Shown: positions 53,336-62,292, numbered from the stretch's first letter. The stretch is 64,000 bases of DNA from Shinella zoogloeoides (GCF_022682305.1 NZ_CP093528.1:4084501-4148500); one strand, 5' to 3'. Notes: generated from the letters alone by a model not told the origin. A program made the numbers and translations.

Positions 53336-54319
53336 ATGCTCTCCCGCCTTCTCCGTCCCGGCAAACGCAGCCTCGAATCCCTCAGCGAACAGGAGGTCCT
53401 GGCGCTCGCCATTTCCTCCGAGGAGGATGACGGCCGCATCTACCTCGCCTATGCCGATGCGCTGCGCGATGCCTATCCCCATTCGGCCCGCGTCTTCGAG
53501 GAGATGGCGGAGGAGGAAAGCCATCATCGCCAGATGCTGATCGACCGTCACATTGCCCGCTTCGGTGACCGTATCCCGCTCGTCCGGCGCGAATATGTGC
53601 GCGATTTTCCCGAGAGGAAGCCGGACTGGTTGATCGGCAACATGTCGATCGAGAAGATCCGCGAGCAGGCCGAGGCGATGGAGGAAGCGGCGCACCGCTT
53701 CTATCTCACCGCCGCCGCGCGCACGGGCGACGCCGCCACGCGCAAGCTGCTCGGCGATCTCGCGCTGGCGGAGAAGTCGCACGAATCTCTTGCCCGCCGG
53801 CTCGGCGAGGAGCACACGCCCGTCGATGTGAAGGCGGAGGAGGACGAGACGGCGCGGCGGCAGTTCCTCCTGACCTATGTGCAGCCCGGCCTTGCCGGCC
53901 TGATGGACGGCTCGGTCTCGACGCTCGCGCCGATCTTCGCGGCCGCCTTCGCCACGCAGGATACCTGGCAGACCTTCCTCGTCGGCCTGTCGGCCTCCGT
54001 GGGTGCGGGTATCTCGATGGGCTTCACGGAAGCGGCCCATGACGACGGCAAGCTTTCGGGACGTGGATCGCCGGTCAAGCGCGGCCTTGCCTCGGGCATC
54101 ATGACGGCGCTCGGCGGCCTCGGCCACGCGCTGCCCTATCTCATTCCGAATTTCATGCTGGCGACCACCATTGCCGTCGTCGTCGTCTTCATCGAGCTCT
54201 GGGCCATCGCCTTCATCCAGAACCGCTACATGGAAACGCCGTTCTTCCGCGCCGTGATGCAGGTCGTGCTCGGCGGCAGCCTCGTGCTGGCCGCGGGCGT
54301 GCTGATCGGGAACGCATAA
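53336..54319 (+). CDS. mbfA: Membrane-bound ferritin MbfA (erythrin-VIT1 fusion)
   Basis: A 327-residue iron exporter/ferritin fusion. The N-terminal ferritin-like (erythrin) domain, about 1-155, has paired EExxH motifs: AISSEEDDGRIY, FEEMAEEESHHRQML, AEAMEEAAHRFYLTAA and LALAEKSHESLARR. The C-terminal VIT1/CCC1 domain, about 175-325, has several membrane helices (FLVGLSASVGAGISMGFTEA, GLGHALPYLIPNFMLATTIA, IAVVVVFIELWAIAFI, VMQVVLGGSLVLAAGVLIGNA). It sequesters and exports iron under high-iron conditions. The overlapping ICE box explains its regulation by Irr. Confidence 0.94.
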   Translation: MLSRLLRPGKRSLESLSEQEVLALAISSEEDDGRIYLAYADALRDAYPHSARVFEEMAEEESHHRQMLIDRHIARFGDRIPLVRREYVRDFPERKPDWLIGNMSIEKIREQAEAMEEAAHRFYLTAAARTGDAATRKLLGDLALAEKSHESLARRLGEEHTPVDVKAEEDETARRQFLLTYVQPGLAGLMDGSVSTLAPIFAAAFATQDTWQTFLVGLSASVGAGISMGFTEAAHDDGKLSGRGSPVKRGLASGIMTALGGLGHALPYLIPNFMLATTIAVVVVFIELWAIAFIQNRYMETPFFRAVMQVVLGGSLVLAAGVLIGNA

Positions 54320-54334
54320 GGGGGAGAGGGTGCT

Positions 54335-54439
54335 CTAGCGCCGCGTCGGGCGGTTCATGTCGCGCACCACCCAGCGGAAGAAGATATAGACGCCGACGCC
54401 CATGATGGCGACAGGCAGGAGATTGGCAGCAGTATCCAT
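54335..54439 (-). CDS. 34-residue single-pass membrane protein
   Basis: A small gene missed by length filters. The protein starts MDTAANLLPVAIMGVGVYIF and ends MNRPTRR: one hydrophobic helix followed by a positively charged C-terminal tail, consistent with a small inner-membrane protein. TGAGGTC lies seven bases before the ATG at 54439. A consensus CtrA-type box lies 32-46 bases upstream. The stop codon is 16 bases past the convergent mbfA stop. Function unknown. Confidence 0.75.
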   Translation of the reverse strand: MDTAANLLPVAIMGVGVYIFFRWVVRDMNRPTRR

Positions 54440-54470
54440 TTCGACCTCAAATGCCCTCCCGGAGCGGGAG

Positions 54471-54485
54471 TTAAGGTCTCGTTAA
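54471..54485. promoter_or_regulatory. CtrA-type box upstream of the 34-residue gene
   Basis: TTAAGGTCTCGTTAA, followed by CC, fits TTAA-N7-TTAAC on both strands. On the minus strand it reads TTAACGAGACCTTAAC, differing from the chemoreceptor box at 23075 (TTAACGAGGTCTTAAC) in only two positions. It is placed for the minus-strand small gene. Confidence 0.6.
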
Positions 54486-54529
54486 CCAATTTGCAACATG
54501 CAGGCCGGTGACAAACCGTTCACAAAACG

Positions 54530-54555
54530 GAAAGCGGGGCGTTACCGCCCCGCTT
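54530..54555 (-). terminator. Intrinsic terminator of pheT
   Basis: AAGCGGGGC (54532-54540) and GCCCCGCTT (54547-54555) form a nine-base-pair stem around a six-base loop. On the minus strand it is followed by TTTCCGTTTTGT. It begins nine bases past the pheT stop. Confidence 0.88.
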
Positions 54556-54564
54556 CGATCCTCA

Positions 54565-56991
54565 TCAGGCGCGCAGCGTGGCGCCGGTGGTCTTCACCAC
54601 ATTGCCGACGATCTTGCCCGTCAGCGCCTCGAAGTCCTCGTCCGTCAGCGTCTTGTCGACCGGCTGGATAACGACCTCGATGGCGATGGACTTCTTGCCC
54701 TCGCCGAGCGAAGCGCCTTCGAACACGTCGAAGACGTTGACGGCCGTGATCAGCTTGCGGTCGGCGCCGGTGGCCGCGCGCACGATGGCGCCGGCTTCCA
54801 CCGTCTTGTCGACCACGAAGGCGAAGTCGCGCTTCACCGCCTGGAAGGGCGAGAGGTCGAGCGCCGCCTTGGTGCGGGTCGCCTTCTTCTTCGGCTCCGG
54901 CATGGCGTCGACGAAGATCTCGAAGCCGCAGAGCGCGCCGGAGACGTCGAGCGCGCCGAGCGCCTTCGGATGGAACTCGCCGAAGTAGCCGAGAACGATC
55001 TTCGGACCCATCTTGATCGTGCCGGAGCGGCCCGGATGGTACCAGGAGGGTGCGCCCGGCTCGATCTGCACATTGCCCATCGGCAGGCCGCAGGCCTCGA
55101 TCACGGCGAGCGCATCGGCCTTGGCGTCATAGACGTCGACCGGCTTGCCGCCGCCCTTGACCGCGTTCGACCAGAGACGGCCGGAACCCGAAAGCGAGGC
55201 GGTGCCACGGCGAACGCCGCCGGCAACGCGGCGCTGTCCTTCGGGCCGGTCGTTCTCATAGGTGCCGGAGACTTCGAAGATCGCGACGTCGCCATAGCCT
55301 TTGTCGGCATTGCGCTGTGCGGCCGCCAGGAGGCCCGGCAGCAGCGAGGGGCGCATGTCGGACATGTCGGCCGCGATCGGGTTCGACAGCGCCAGCGAGG
55401 CCGCGCCGCCGCCGAAGAGCTCGGCATGCGCCTTCGGGATGAAGGACCAGGTGACGGCCTCCATCATGCCGCGCGAGGCAAGTGCACGCCGGGCCAGCCG
55501 CGAGCGGATCTGCAGCGTGGTGAGGATGCGGCCGTTGACCGAGCCGTGGCTTTCCAGCGGCGCGGGCTTGATATTGTCGACGCCGTGGATGCGCATGACC
55601 TCTTCCACGAGGTCCGCCTTGCCGTCCACATCGGGACGCCAGGAGGGAACCGCGACGGAGACGCGCTCGCCCGAACCCGTGACGGTGAAGCCGAGGCGGG
55701 TCAGGATATTCGTGCTTTCAGCCTCGGAGACGTCGACGCCCGTCAGGCGGCGCACTTCCGAGAACGGGAAATCGACGATCTTGGCGTTAAAGTCCTTGTA
55801 GCCGACGACGTCGGTCTTGGCCGGCGTGCCGCCGCAAAGCTCCAGCACCAGTTCCGTCGCGCGCTCGAGGCCCGCAACCATGTATTCCGGGTCCACGCCA
55901 CGCTCGAAGCGATAGCGCGCATCGGTGATGATGCCGTGCGCGCGGCCGGTCTTGGCGACGTTCATCGGATCCCAGAGCGCCGATTCGATCAGCACGTCGA
56001 CGGTGTTCTCGTCGCAGCCCGAATGTTCGCCGCCCATGATGCCGCCGATGGATTCGACGCCGTTATCGTCGGCGATGACGATATTGGACGGGTTCAGCGT
56101 GTATTCGCGCGTATCGAGCGCCAGCACCGTCTCGCCCTCGGCCGCGCGGCGCACGACGAGGTCGCCCTTCACCTTGGCCGCGTCGAAGACGTGCAGCGGA
56201 CGGCCCTGGTCGAAGGTCATATAGTTGGTGATGTCGACGAGCGCGTTGATCGGGCGAAGGCCGATGGCCAGAAGCCGCTGCTGCATCCAGCGCGGGCTGG
56301 GGCCGTTCTTCACGCCGCGCACGAGGCGGAGCGCGAAGCCCGGGCACAGATGATCGTCGCCGCCAAGCTCCAGCTTCACCTTGACCGGCGTCTCGCCTTC
56401 CACCTTGAAGGAGGGAGCCTTCGGGGTCTTCAGCGTGCCGAGGCCGGAGGCAGCGAGGTCGCGGGCAATGCCGTAGATGCTCGTGCAGTCCGGACGGTTC
56501 GGCGTCAGGTTGATCTCGATGACCGGGTCGTCGATGCCGGCATAGGCCGCATAGCTCGTACCCACGGGCGCATCGGCCGGAAGGTCGATGATGCCGTCAT
56601 GGTTGTCGGAGATTTCCAGTTCCTTCTCCGAGCACATCATGCCGCGGCTCTCGACGCCGCGGATGATGCCGACGGCGAGCGTCACGTCGATGCCGGGCAC
56701 ATAGGTGCCGGGTGCGGCAAACGCGCCGATAAGGCCGGCGCGCGCATTCGGCGCGCCGCAGACGACCTGGATCGGGTCGCCCTTGCCGGTATCGACCATC
56801 AGCACGCGTAGCTTGTCCGCGTTCGGGTGCTGCTCGGCGGAAACCACCTTGGCGATGACGAAGGGCTTGAAGGCCGCCTTGTCGTCGACCTCCTCCACTT
56901 CAAGGCCGATCGCCGTCAGCTTCGCGCAGATTTCCTCCAGCGAGGCGTCGGTGTCGAGGTGATCCTTCAGCCAGGAGAGCGTGAATTTCAT
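54565..56991 (-). CDS. pheT: Phenylalanyl-tRNA synthetase beta subunit
   Basis: An 808-residue beta subunit of the alpha2-beta2 enzyme. N-terminal [21 protein letters not shown], the tRNA-binding EMAP-like domain (about 40-150; [28 protein letters not shown]), B5 and B3/4 domains, the catalytic-like class II domain ([41 protein letters not shown]) and the anticodon-binding FDX domain near the C-terminus (PSWYHPGRS..., [16 protein letters not shown]) are all present. It lies 22 bases after pheS. A terminator follows. Confidence 0.98.
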   Translation of the reverse strand: MKFTLSWLKDHLDTDASLEEICAKLTAIGLEVEEVDDKAAFKPFVIAKVVSAEQHPNADKLRVLMVDTGKGDPIQVVCGAPNARAGLIGAFAAPGTYVPGIDVTLAVGIIRGVESRGMMCSEKELEISDNHDGIIDLPADAPVGTSYAAYAGIDDPVIEINLTPNRPDCTSIYGIARDLAASGLGTLKTPKAPSFKVEGETPVKVKLELGGDDHLCPGFALRLVRGVKNGPSPRWMQQRLLAIGLRPINALVDITNYMTFDQGRPLHVFDAAKVKGDLVVRRAAEGETVLALDTREYTLNPSNIVIADDNGVESIGGIMGGEHSGCDENTVDVLIESALWDPMNVAKTGRAHGIITDARYRFERGVDPEYMVAGLERATELVLELCGGTPAKTDVVGYKDFNAKIVDFPFSEVRRLTGVDVSEAESTNILTRLGFTVTGSGERVSVAVPSWRPDVDGKADLVEEVMRIHGVDNIKPAPLESHGSVNGRILTTLQIRSRLARRALASRGMMEAVTWSFIPKAHAELFGGGAASLALSNPIAADMSDMRPSLLPGLLAAAQRNADKGYGDVAIFEVSGTYENDRPEGQRRVAGGVRRGTASLSGSGRLWSNAVKGGGKPVDVYDAKADALAVIEACGLPMGNVQIEPGAPSWYHPGRSGTIKMGPKIVLGYFGEFHPKALGALDVSGALCGFEIFVDAMPEPKKKATRTKAALDLSPFQAVKRDFAFVVDKTVEAGAIVRAATGADRKLITAVNVFDVFEGASLGEGKKSIAIEVVIQPVDKTLTDEDFEALTGKIVGNVVKTTGATLRA

Positions 56992-57013
56992 TGTCTTTCT
57001 CCTTGGATGCCGG

Positions 57014-58099
57014 TTACGCGCTGAGGCCGCCGAACAGGGTCGGCATGTCGAGCGGGCGGAAGCCGTAGTGGCTCAGCCAGCGGACGTCGGCGTTGAAGAA
57101 GTCGCGCAGGTCCGGCATGCCGTATTTCAGCATGGCGATGCGGTCGAGGCCCATGCCCCAGGCAAAGCCCTGATATTCGTCCGGGTCGAGGCCACCGGCA
57201 CGCAGCACGTTCGGGTGGACCATGCCGCAGCCGAGGATTTCCATCCAGTCCGTGCCTTCGCCGAACTTGACGATCGGGCCCGACGAGCGGTCGCACTGGA
57301 TGTCGACTTCGAAGGACGGCTCGGTGAAGGGGAAGAAGGACGGGCGGAAGCGCATGGTGACGCTGTCGACCTCGAAGAAGGCCTTGCAGAACTCTTCCAG
57401 CACCCAGCGCATGTTGGCGACATTCGCAGTCTTGTCGACCACGAGGCCTTCCACCTGGTGGAACATCGGCGAATGGGTCGCGTCACTGTCCTGCCGGTAG
57501 GTCTTGCCGGGGATGATGATGCGGATCGGCGGCTTCTGCGCCTCCATGGTACGCACCTGCACGGGCGAGGTGTGCGTGCGCAGCACCTTGCGCTCGCCGT
57601 TCTCGTCCGCGGGGAAGAAGAACGTGTCGTGCATCTCGCGGGCCGGGTGACCCTCGGGGAAGTTCAGCGCCGTGAAGTTGTAGTAGTCCGTCTCGACATC
57701 CGGGCCTTCGGCAATCGAGAAGCCCATGTCGCCGAAGATCGCGGTGATCTCGTCGACGATCTGGCTGATCGGATGGATGCGGCCGCGCTCGGCGGGCGAG
57801 GAGCGGACCGGCAGGCTGACATCGACCGTCTCGGCCGCAAGGCGGGCCTCGATGGCGGCGTCGCGCAGCGCGCTCTTGCGCTCGCCAATGGCGTCGGTCA
57901 CGCGCGTCTTCATGGCGTTGATTGCCGCGCCGCGCGTCTGGCGCTCTTCCGGCGACATGGTGCCGAGCGTCTTCAGGAGTTCCGAGACGGAGCCTTTCTT
58001 GCCGAGCGCGCCGACGCGCACGGCTTCGATCGCCGCCTCGTCGGAGGCCGCGGCGACGTCGGAAAGGAGCCTAAGTTCCAGTGTGTCGAGTTCAGTCAT
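57014..58099 (-). CDS. pheS: Phenylalanyl-tRNA synthetase alpha subunit
   Basis: A 361-residue catalytic subunit. An N-terminal coiled coil (about 1-95) precedes the class II core: [21 protein letters not shown], motif 2-like [44 protein letters not shown], and motif 3 [21 protein letters not shown]. The methionine at 58099 gives the family N-terminus ([14 protein letters not shown]). The upstream kinase-like gene overlaps this start by eight bases, so both are translated together. Confidence 0.98.
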   Translation of the reverse strand: MTELDTLELRLLSDVAAASDEAAIEAVRVGALGKKGSVSELLKTLGTMSPEERQTRGAAINAMKTRVTDAIGERKSALRDAAIEARLAAETVDVSLPVRSSPAERGRIHPISQIVDEITAIFGDMGFSIAEGPDVETDYYNFTALNFPEGHPAREMHDTFFFPADENGERKVLRTHTSPVQVRTMEAQKPPIRIIIPGKTYRQDSDATHSPMFHQVEGLVVDKTANVANMRWVLEEFCKAFFEVDSVTMRFRPSFFPFTEPSFEVDIQCDRSSGPIVKFGEGTDWMEILGCGMVHPNVLRAGGLDPDEYQGFAWGMGLDRIAMLKYGMPDLRDFFNADVRWLSHYGFRPLDMPTLFGGLSA

Positions 58100-58958
58100 C
58101 TTTACCTGCTTTGCTTGCGTCGGCCGGGCGGGGAGGCAGAAGAACCCCCTGGAGATAGCGGGTTGCGGCGAGGAAGCGTCGCAGATCACTACCCATGTGC
58201 ACGCGCCCGATCAATCGGGTTGGCGACAAAAACTTGCCGAGGAACCGGAGCATTTCTCTCAGTTCCGCCTCGGCGGCGGGCGGCGCGTTGGTGCGCCAGG
58301 CGGCATAGGCTTTCTGAGCCGTCGCTTCGCCGAGGCGGGCGCGGTCGGTAAGCTGGAGGAAGAGCAGCCAGAGGTCGCGCGCCTGGGCGGTGGCGAGCGG
58401 CATGGCAGCCTCCGGCTCCTCCTCGAAATCCATGAAGCCGATACTGCGTTCGCCGGCCACGAAGAAGTCGCGCGGATGCGGGCGGCCATGGCAGAGGCCC
58501 TTGCCGTGCAGCGCGCCGAGATGGGCGGCGCAGGCGACGAGCAGGGCGTCATGGGCGGCAGGTTCCGTATCGTGCAGCACGTCGAGGCGGGCGGTCACGG
58601 TCGGCGCGACGTCGGAAAGCACGAGCGCGGAGCCGGAAGAATAAAGCACCTTCGGAACGGGCACGCCTTGGGCGGCGAAGGCCCCGATACGGCGGATTTC
58701 CCGCGCGATCATGCCCTTGCCGTCGAGAGAGGGCGAGGGGCGCAGGAACGGCTGGCCGAAGAGGCGGGCAAGTGTCGTCTGCGCCTTCGTCCAGATCGGA
58801 GGACGCTCCGTGCCGTAGCGCTTGATCCAGACGGCGCCGAAGGAAAGCTCCACGCGCTCGACCCGGCGGGTCTCGCGCGTCAGCGCGGCCAGCAGCCTCT
58901 CGACGTCGCCGTCGGTCATGTCGGGGATCGCGTTGAGGTCGGTCAGCGTGCCGTCCAT
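58092..58958 (-). CDS. Kinase-like (APH/RIO fold) protein coupled to pheST
   Basis: A 288-residue protein with a eukaryotic-type or aminoglycoside-kinase fold. Seen: candidate ATP lysine Lys46 in VWIKRYG, candidate helix-C glutamate Glu87 in REIRRIG, catalytic-loop analogue [10 protein letters not shown] (157-166), and a DFG-like FMDFEEE (Asp177). In usual members the loop is HGDLHPGN, so the catalytic aspartate position is Arg159 and the asparagine position is Asp164. It may be an altered kinase or an inactive relative. It is next upstream of pheS and overlaps it by eight bases. Substrate and role are unknown; a link to translation is only positional. Confidence 0.78.
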   Translation of the reverse strand: MDGTLTDLNAIPDMTDGDVERLLAALTRETRRVERVELSFGAVWIKRYGTERPPIWTKAQTTLARLFGQPFLRPSPSLDGKGMIAREIRRIGAFAAQGVPVPKVLYSSGSALVLSDVAPTVTARLDVLHDTEPAAHDALLVACAAHLGALHGKGLCHGRPHPRDFFVAGERSIGFMDFEEEPEAAMPLATAQARDLWLLFLQLTDRARLGEATAQKAYAAWRTNAPPAAEAELREMLRFLGKFLSPTRLIGRVHMGSDLRRFLAATRYLQGVLLPPRPADASKAGKDD

Positions 58959-58982
58959 GGTTCAGTTCCGAAATCCAAACAA

Positions 58983-59012
58983 AAACCCGCACCGGTTCCC
59001 CGGCGCGGGTTT
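58983..59012 (-). terminator. Strong intrinsic terminator after rplT
   Basis: On the minus strand AAACCCGC..CCGG pairs with CCGG..GCGGGTTT around a GGAA loop and is followed by TTGTTT. It starts about 34 bases past the rplT stop, but lies only 24 bases before the kinase-like gene. It can therefore end rplT transcription and may limit read-through into pheST. Confidence 0.9.
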
Positions 59013-59045
59013 CACAACGAAGCGAAGATTTGTTGTGAGCGCCGG

Positions 59046-59450
59046 TTAGTTGACGGCCGCCTCAAACTCGTTCTTCGTGCCGGAATCCTTGAGGTATTCC
59101 AGAGCCTTCTTGGCGGCTGCGACGAGCGCGCCGAAAGCTGCGGTCTCATGGATCGCCATGTCCGAAAGCACCTTGCGGTCGACTTCGATGCCAGCCTTGT
59201 TCAGGCCGTCGATGAAGCGGCCGTAGGTCAGGCCGTGCTCGCGGACGGCAGCGTTGATGCGCTGGATCCAGAGAGCGCGGAAGTTGCGCTTGTTGACCTT
59301 GCGGTCGCGGTAGGCGAACTGCTTGGAACGATCAACCGCAGCCTTGGCGGCGCGGATGGTGTTCTTGCGGCGGCCGTAGAAACCCTTGGCTGCCTTCAGC
59401 GTCTTCTTGTGCTTGGCGTGGGAAGTAACGCCGCGTTTTACACGTGCCAT
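59046..59450 (-). CDS. rplT: 50S ribosomal protein L20
   Basis: A 134-residue L20 with the standard N-terminus ([29 protein letters not shown]) and the conserved [38 protein letters not shown]. It binds 23S rRNA and is essential for large subunit assembly. It follows rpmI by 38 bases, the usual arrangement. In several bacteria L20 represses its own operon by binding the leader. Confidence 0.98.
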   Translation of the reverse strand: MARVKRGVTSHAKHKKTLKAAKGFYGRRKNTIRAAKAAVDRSKQFAYRDRKVNKRNFRALWIQRINAAVREHGLTYGRFIDGLNKAGIEVDRKVLSDMAIHETAAFGALVAAAKKALEYLKDSGTKNEFEAAVN

Positions 59451-59488
59451 GTCATGATCTCCTTAACGTATCAATTGCGCGATGAGTC

Positions 59489-59692
59489 TCAGAGACCGTT
59501 CGGCAGGTAGTTCTTGATGACCTTCTTGCCATCGGGCTCAGCCAGCACCATGGTGCCGCGGGCGTCGCGAATGAACTTGTTGGTACGCTTGATCATGCCG
59601 TGGCGCTTGCCGGCAGCGGCAGCGACGACCTTGCCGGTCGCGGTGATCTTGAACCGCTTCTTGGCAGACGACTTCGTCTTCATCTTGGGCAT
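59489..59692 (-). CDS. rpmI: 50S ribosomal protein L35
   Basis: A 67-residue L35 with [20 protein letters not shown] and [16 protein letters not shown], matching the family. It is first gene of the rpmI-rplT pair; a terminator after infC and a leader hairpin precede it. Confidence 0.97.
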   Translation of the reverse strand: MPKMKTKSSAKKRFKITATGKVVAAAAGKRHGMIKRTNKFIRDARGTMVLAEPDGKKVIKNYLPNGL

Positions 59693-59742
59693 TTTGCTAC
59701 TCCATTCTTCTTGAATTCGAGAGGCACTGACGAAGGCGCCTC
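59693..59742 (-). promoter_or_regulatory. Leader of rpmI-rplT with a hairpin
   Basis: The 50 bases before rpmI contain GAGAGGC and GCCTCTC (about 59720-59745) flanking a ten-base loop, so a seven-base-pair hairpin can form in the leader mRNA. L20 autoregulation acts through such leaders in other bacteria. Which element binds L20 here cannot be told from sequence alone. The remaining stretch up to 59861 holds no gene. Confidence 0.3.
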
Positions 59743-59861
59743 TCCAGCGTAAAGAACGGCCACGGCATGCCCTGCCGGACCGTTCGGACGGCGGCTTGTA
59801 ACCGATGTCCCCGAAAAGCGCAACCGGATTCCTCGGAAAGCGTGGATTCCGGCCGGAAATG

Positions 59862-59887
59862 GAAAAGCCGCCCCGGAGGACGGCTTG
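59862..59887 (-). terminator. Probable terminator of infC
   Basis: AAGCCGTCC and GGCGGCTT-type arms (one mismatch, 59862-59887) form a hairpin, followed on the minus strand by TTTTCCATTT. It lies just after the infC stop at 59920, between infC and rpmI, and indicates that rpmI-rplT can have a separate promoter. Confidence 0.6.
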
Positions 59888-59919
59888 ATCCGTTCAGTGC
59901 ATGGCGCCGGCGACGGGGC

Positions 59920-60456
59920 TCACTTGGGAGCGAGCACCATCATCATCTGGCGGCCTTCGAGCTTCGGCTCGGCTTCGACCTTGGCGATGGCCAGGGTGTC
60001 TTCCTTCACCTGCAGCAGCAGCTTCATGCCGAGTTCCTGGTGGGCCATTTCGCGGCCGCGGAACTTCAGCGTCACCTTGACCTTGTCGCCTTCGTCGAAG
60101 AAGCGGTTCATGGCCTTCATCTTCACCTCATAGTCATGGGTGTCGATGTTCGGGCGCATCTTGATTTCCTTGATCTCGACGATCTTCTGCTTCTTGCGCG
60201 CTTCGGCCGCCTTCTTCTGGTTGGCGTATTTCAGCTTGCCAAGGTCAAGGATCTTGCAGACAGGCGGTTCGGAGTTCGGCGAGATCTCAACGAGATCGAG
60301 GCCGGCTTCTTCGGCCATGCGAAGTGCCTGATCTGTCGGAACGGTGCCGTGGTTGGTGCCTTCGGCATCGATGAGCTGGACGCGGGGAATCCGGATTTCC
60401 CTGTTGGAACGCGGGCCGTCTTTGACGGGGGCTTCCGCTTTGAAAGGTCTGCGAAT
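59920..60456 (-). CDS. infC: Translation initiation factor IF-3 (AUU start)
   Basis: A 178-residue IF-3. The reading frame must start at ATT at 60456: the N-terminal domain ([20 protein letters not shown] then [17 protein letters not shown]) lies upstream of the first ATG and no other start fits. GAGGAG precedes the ATT by nine bases. The N- and C-domains ([28 protein letters not shown] [13 protein letters not shown]) match. AUU starts let IF-3 repress its own translation. The ATG at 60318 would give only 132 residues, lacking the N-domain. Confidence 0.95.
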   Translation of the reverse strand: MRRPFKAEAPVKDGPRSNREIRIPRVQLIDAEGTNHGTVPTDQALRMAEEAGLDLVEISPNSEPPVCKILDLGKLKYANQKKAAEARKKQKIVEIKEIKMRPNIDTHDYEVKMKAMNRFFDEGDKVKVTLKFRGREMAHQELGMKLLLQVKEDTLAIAKVEAEPKLEGRQMMMVLAPK

Positions 60457-60689
60457 GGTCGTGGTCTCCTCGACTGTTTCGACGGGTATGAATCTGTGCG
60501 ACGATCGGGCCGTTTCGCCCGAAATGCGGCGTTTGTCGGCAATGTGTTGATCGCGCTTGGGAAGTCAATAGCATGCCCCGCGGAAAAAATCACCACCTGT
60601 CCTTGCGAGGGCGAATCTGGTCTAGCTCTCGGCAAAAGGCCGGTCGGCACGCGGTTTTCCGCCGGTGGGCGCACGAAAAGGAGATATGT
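60457..60689. promoter_or_regulatory. Intergenic leader between infC and the alpha/beta hydrolase
   Basis: A 233-base gap shared by two divergent genes: the infC leader on the minus strand and the hydrolase promoter on the plus strand. I see no further gene here. AAGGAGATATGT before 60690 is a strong ribosome site. Confidence 0.5.
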
Positions 60690-61508
60690 ATGACGATGGC
60701 GAACGGTAATGGCGCGGCGGCGGATTTCATCACGGTCGGCGAGGGGGATGACGCACGGCGCATCGCCGTCTCGCTTGAGGCGCCGGCTTCCGGCAATGCG
60801 CTCGCCCATTTCGTCTGGCTCGGCGGCTATCGCTCCGACATGTCCGGCACCAAGGCCGTGGAGCTTGCTGCCCTTGCCGCCCGCCTCGGCACCGGCTGCG
60901 TGCGCTTCGACTATTCGGGCCACGGCGTTTCCGGCGGCGCCTTCGTCGACGGCACCATCTCACGCTGGCTGGAAGAGTCGCTCGCCGTGATCGATCATGC
61001 CGCCAAAACCATCGGGTCGCGCCGCCTCGTCCTCGTCGGTTCGTCCATGGGCGGCTGGATCGCGCTGCGCGCCGTCGCGGAACTTGCCGGCAGGAACGGC
61101 ATCGAGGTCGCCGGTCTCGTCCTCATCGCCCCCGCGCCGGATTTCACCTCCGAGCTGATCGAGCCGAACCTGACGGAGGCCGAGCGCACGGCGCTTGCCG
61201 AGCGCGGCCAGTTCGAGGAGCCGACGCCCTATGGCCCCGATCCGAACATCTACACGCTGAAGCTCATCGAGGACGGAAGGGCGAACCGCGTGCTGACCGG
61301 CATCATCGAGACCGGTTGCCCCGTGCATATCCTGCAGGGCATGGCCGATCCCGACGTGCCCTATGCCCATGCCGTGCGCCTGATGGAGCATCTTTCCGGC
61401 GACGACGTCGTGCTGACCATGATCCGCGACGGCGACCATCGCCTGTCGCGCCCGCAGGATATCGCGAAGATCCTCGAGGCCGCGGAGACCCTCGCCCGCG
61501 GAGCGTAA
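60690..61508 (+). CDS. Alpha/beta hydrolase
   Basis: A 272-residue cytoplasmic serine hydrolase of the alpha/beta fold. The nucleophile elbow is VGSSMGGWIAL, with an oxyanion region in HFVWLGGYRSDMSGTKA. Aspartate and histidine partners are likely in ADPDVPYAHAVRL and RDGDHRLSRPQDI. The family includes esterases and serine aminopeptidases. AAGGAGATATGT lies directly before the ATG at 60690. It is divergent from infC. Substrate unknown. Confidence 0.88.
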   Translation: MTMANGNGAAADFITVGEGDDARRIAVSLEAPASGNALAHFVWLGGYRSDMSGTKAVELAALAARLGTGCVRFDYSGHGVSGGAFVDGTISRWLEESLAVIDHAAKTIGSRRLVLVGSSMGGWIALRAVAELAGRNGIEVAGLVLIAPAPDFTSELIEPNLTEAERTALAERGQFEEPTPYGPDPNIYTLKLIEDGRANRVLTGIIETGCPVHILQGMADPDVPYAHAVRLMEHLSGDDVVLTMIRDGDHRLSRPQDIAKILEAAETLARGA

Positions 61509-61592
61509 GGCGCGGGCGCGCCGGATCGGTCGCATTTTAACCATAATCCAGCTTCGCGAATTCTGATGATTGACGAAAGGTCCTTCTCACCG

Positions 61593-61607
61593 TTAACTCT
61601 TTGTTAA
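61593..61607. promoter_or_regulatory. CtrA-type box upstream of the transglutaminase-like gene
   Basis: TTAACTCTTTGTTAA followed by C fits TTAA-N7-TTAAC. It lies 18-32 bases before the ATG at 61625, so it overlaps the core promoter or leader. Confidence 0.6.
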
Positions 61608-61624
61608 CGATTAGGGGACGTTCC

Positions 61625-62239
61625 ATGGCACGAATGATTGGTGCGAAGGCTGGGATTGCGGCGGTTCTCGCAGTTCTCGTTTCTTCTTCCTCGGCTTTCA
61701 CCGCACCGGCATCGGCGCTGTCCATGAAGGTGGGCGGCGTCACCTCGCAGCCGATCGGCCATTACGAATTCTGTCAGACCCACAAGTCCGAATGCCGCGC
61801 CGGTGTGCGCACCGCGCCCGCCAAGGTCACGGATTTCGGCTGGTCCATCGTGCGCGAGATCAATGCCAGAGTGAATCGCGACATCACCCCGATGACCGAC
61901 AAGGAATTGCACGGCGTCGATGAGATCTGGTCCTATCCGGACGGCGCCGGCGACTGCGAGGACTTCGTGCTCCTCAAGCGCCGGATGCTGATGGAAAAGG
62001 GCTTTGCCGCCGGCGATCTCCTGATCACCGTCGTGCGCAAGCCCGACGGTGAAGGCCATGCCGTCCTGACCCTGCGTACCGCCCAGGGCGACTACATCCT
62101 CGACAACCTCAACAACGAGGTGAAGCTGTGGACCGAGACGCCCTATCGCTACCTGAAGCGCCAGGCGTCGTTCCACGCCGGCCGCTGGGTCTCGATCGAA
62201 AACGGCGACGCCGTCATGGTTTCGTCGGTCGGCCAGTAA
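61625..62239 (+). CDS. Bacterial transglutaminase-like cysteine proteinase (BTLCP)
   Basis: A 204-residue exported protein of the BTLCP/Peptidase C93 family. The signal peptide (AAVLAVLVSSSSAFTAPASA) is followed by FCQTHKSECRAGV, catalytic Cys in PDGAGDCEDFVLLKRRML, His in KPDGEGHAVLTLR and Asp in YILDNLNNEVKLW. AGGGGACG precedes the ATG at 61625. In related bacteria (LapG), such periplasmic proteases release surface adhesins, but this member lacks an obvious partner here. A CtrA-type box lies upstream. Confidence 0.9.
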   Translation: MARMIGAKAGIAAVLAVLVSSSSAFTAPASALSMKVGGVTSQPIGHYEFCQTHKSECRAGVRTAPAKVTDFGWSIVREINARVNRDITPMTDKELHGVDEIWSYPDGAGDCEDFVLLKRRMLMEKGFAAGDLLITVVRKPDGEGHAVLTLRTAQGDYILDNLNNEVKLWTETPYRYLKRQASFHAGRWVSIENGDAVMVSSVGQ

Positions 62240-62261
62240 GCAGGTTGCATCATGGAATATG

Positions 62262-62292
62262 AAAAAGGCCGCGGAGCGATCCGCGGCCTTTT
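62262..62292. terminator. Bidirectional intrinsic terminator
   Basis: AAGGCCGCGGA (62265-62275) pairs with TCCGCGGCCTT (62280-62290) around a GCGA loop, with A and T runs on the two flanks. It lies between the BTLCP gene and the convergent lepA gene. Confidence 0.9.

Noticed and set aside
54508..56811. 767-residue plus-strand frame opposite pheT
   Set aside because: Antisense shadow; pheT on the minus strand explains the region fully.
59693..59861. tRNA or structured RNA between infC and rpmI
   Set aside because: Only simple hairpins are visible; no cloverleaf or known riboswitch core could be found.
60231..60923. 230-residue minus-strand frame upstream of infC
   Set aside because: It overlaps the real infC N-terminus in another frame and the divergent hydrolase; composition is not protein-like.
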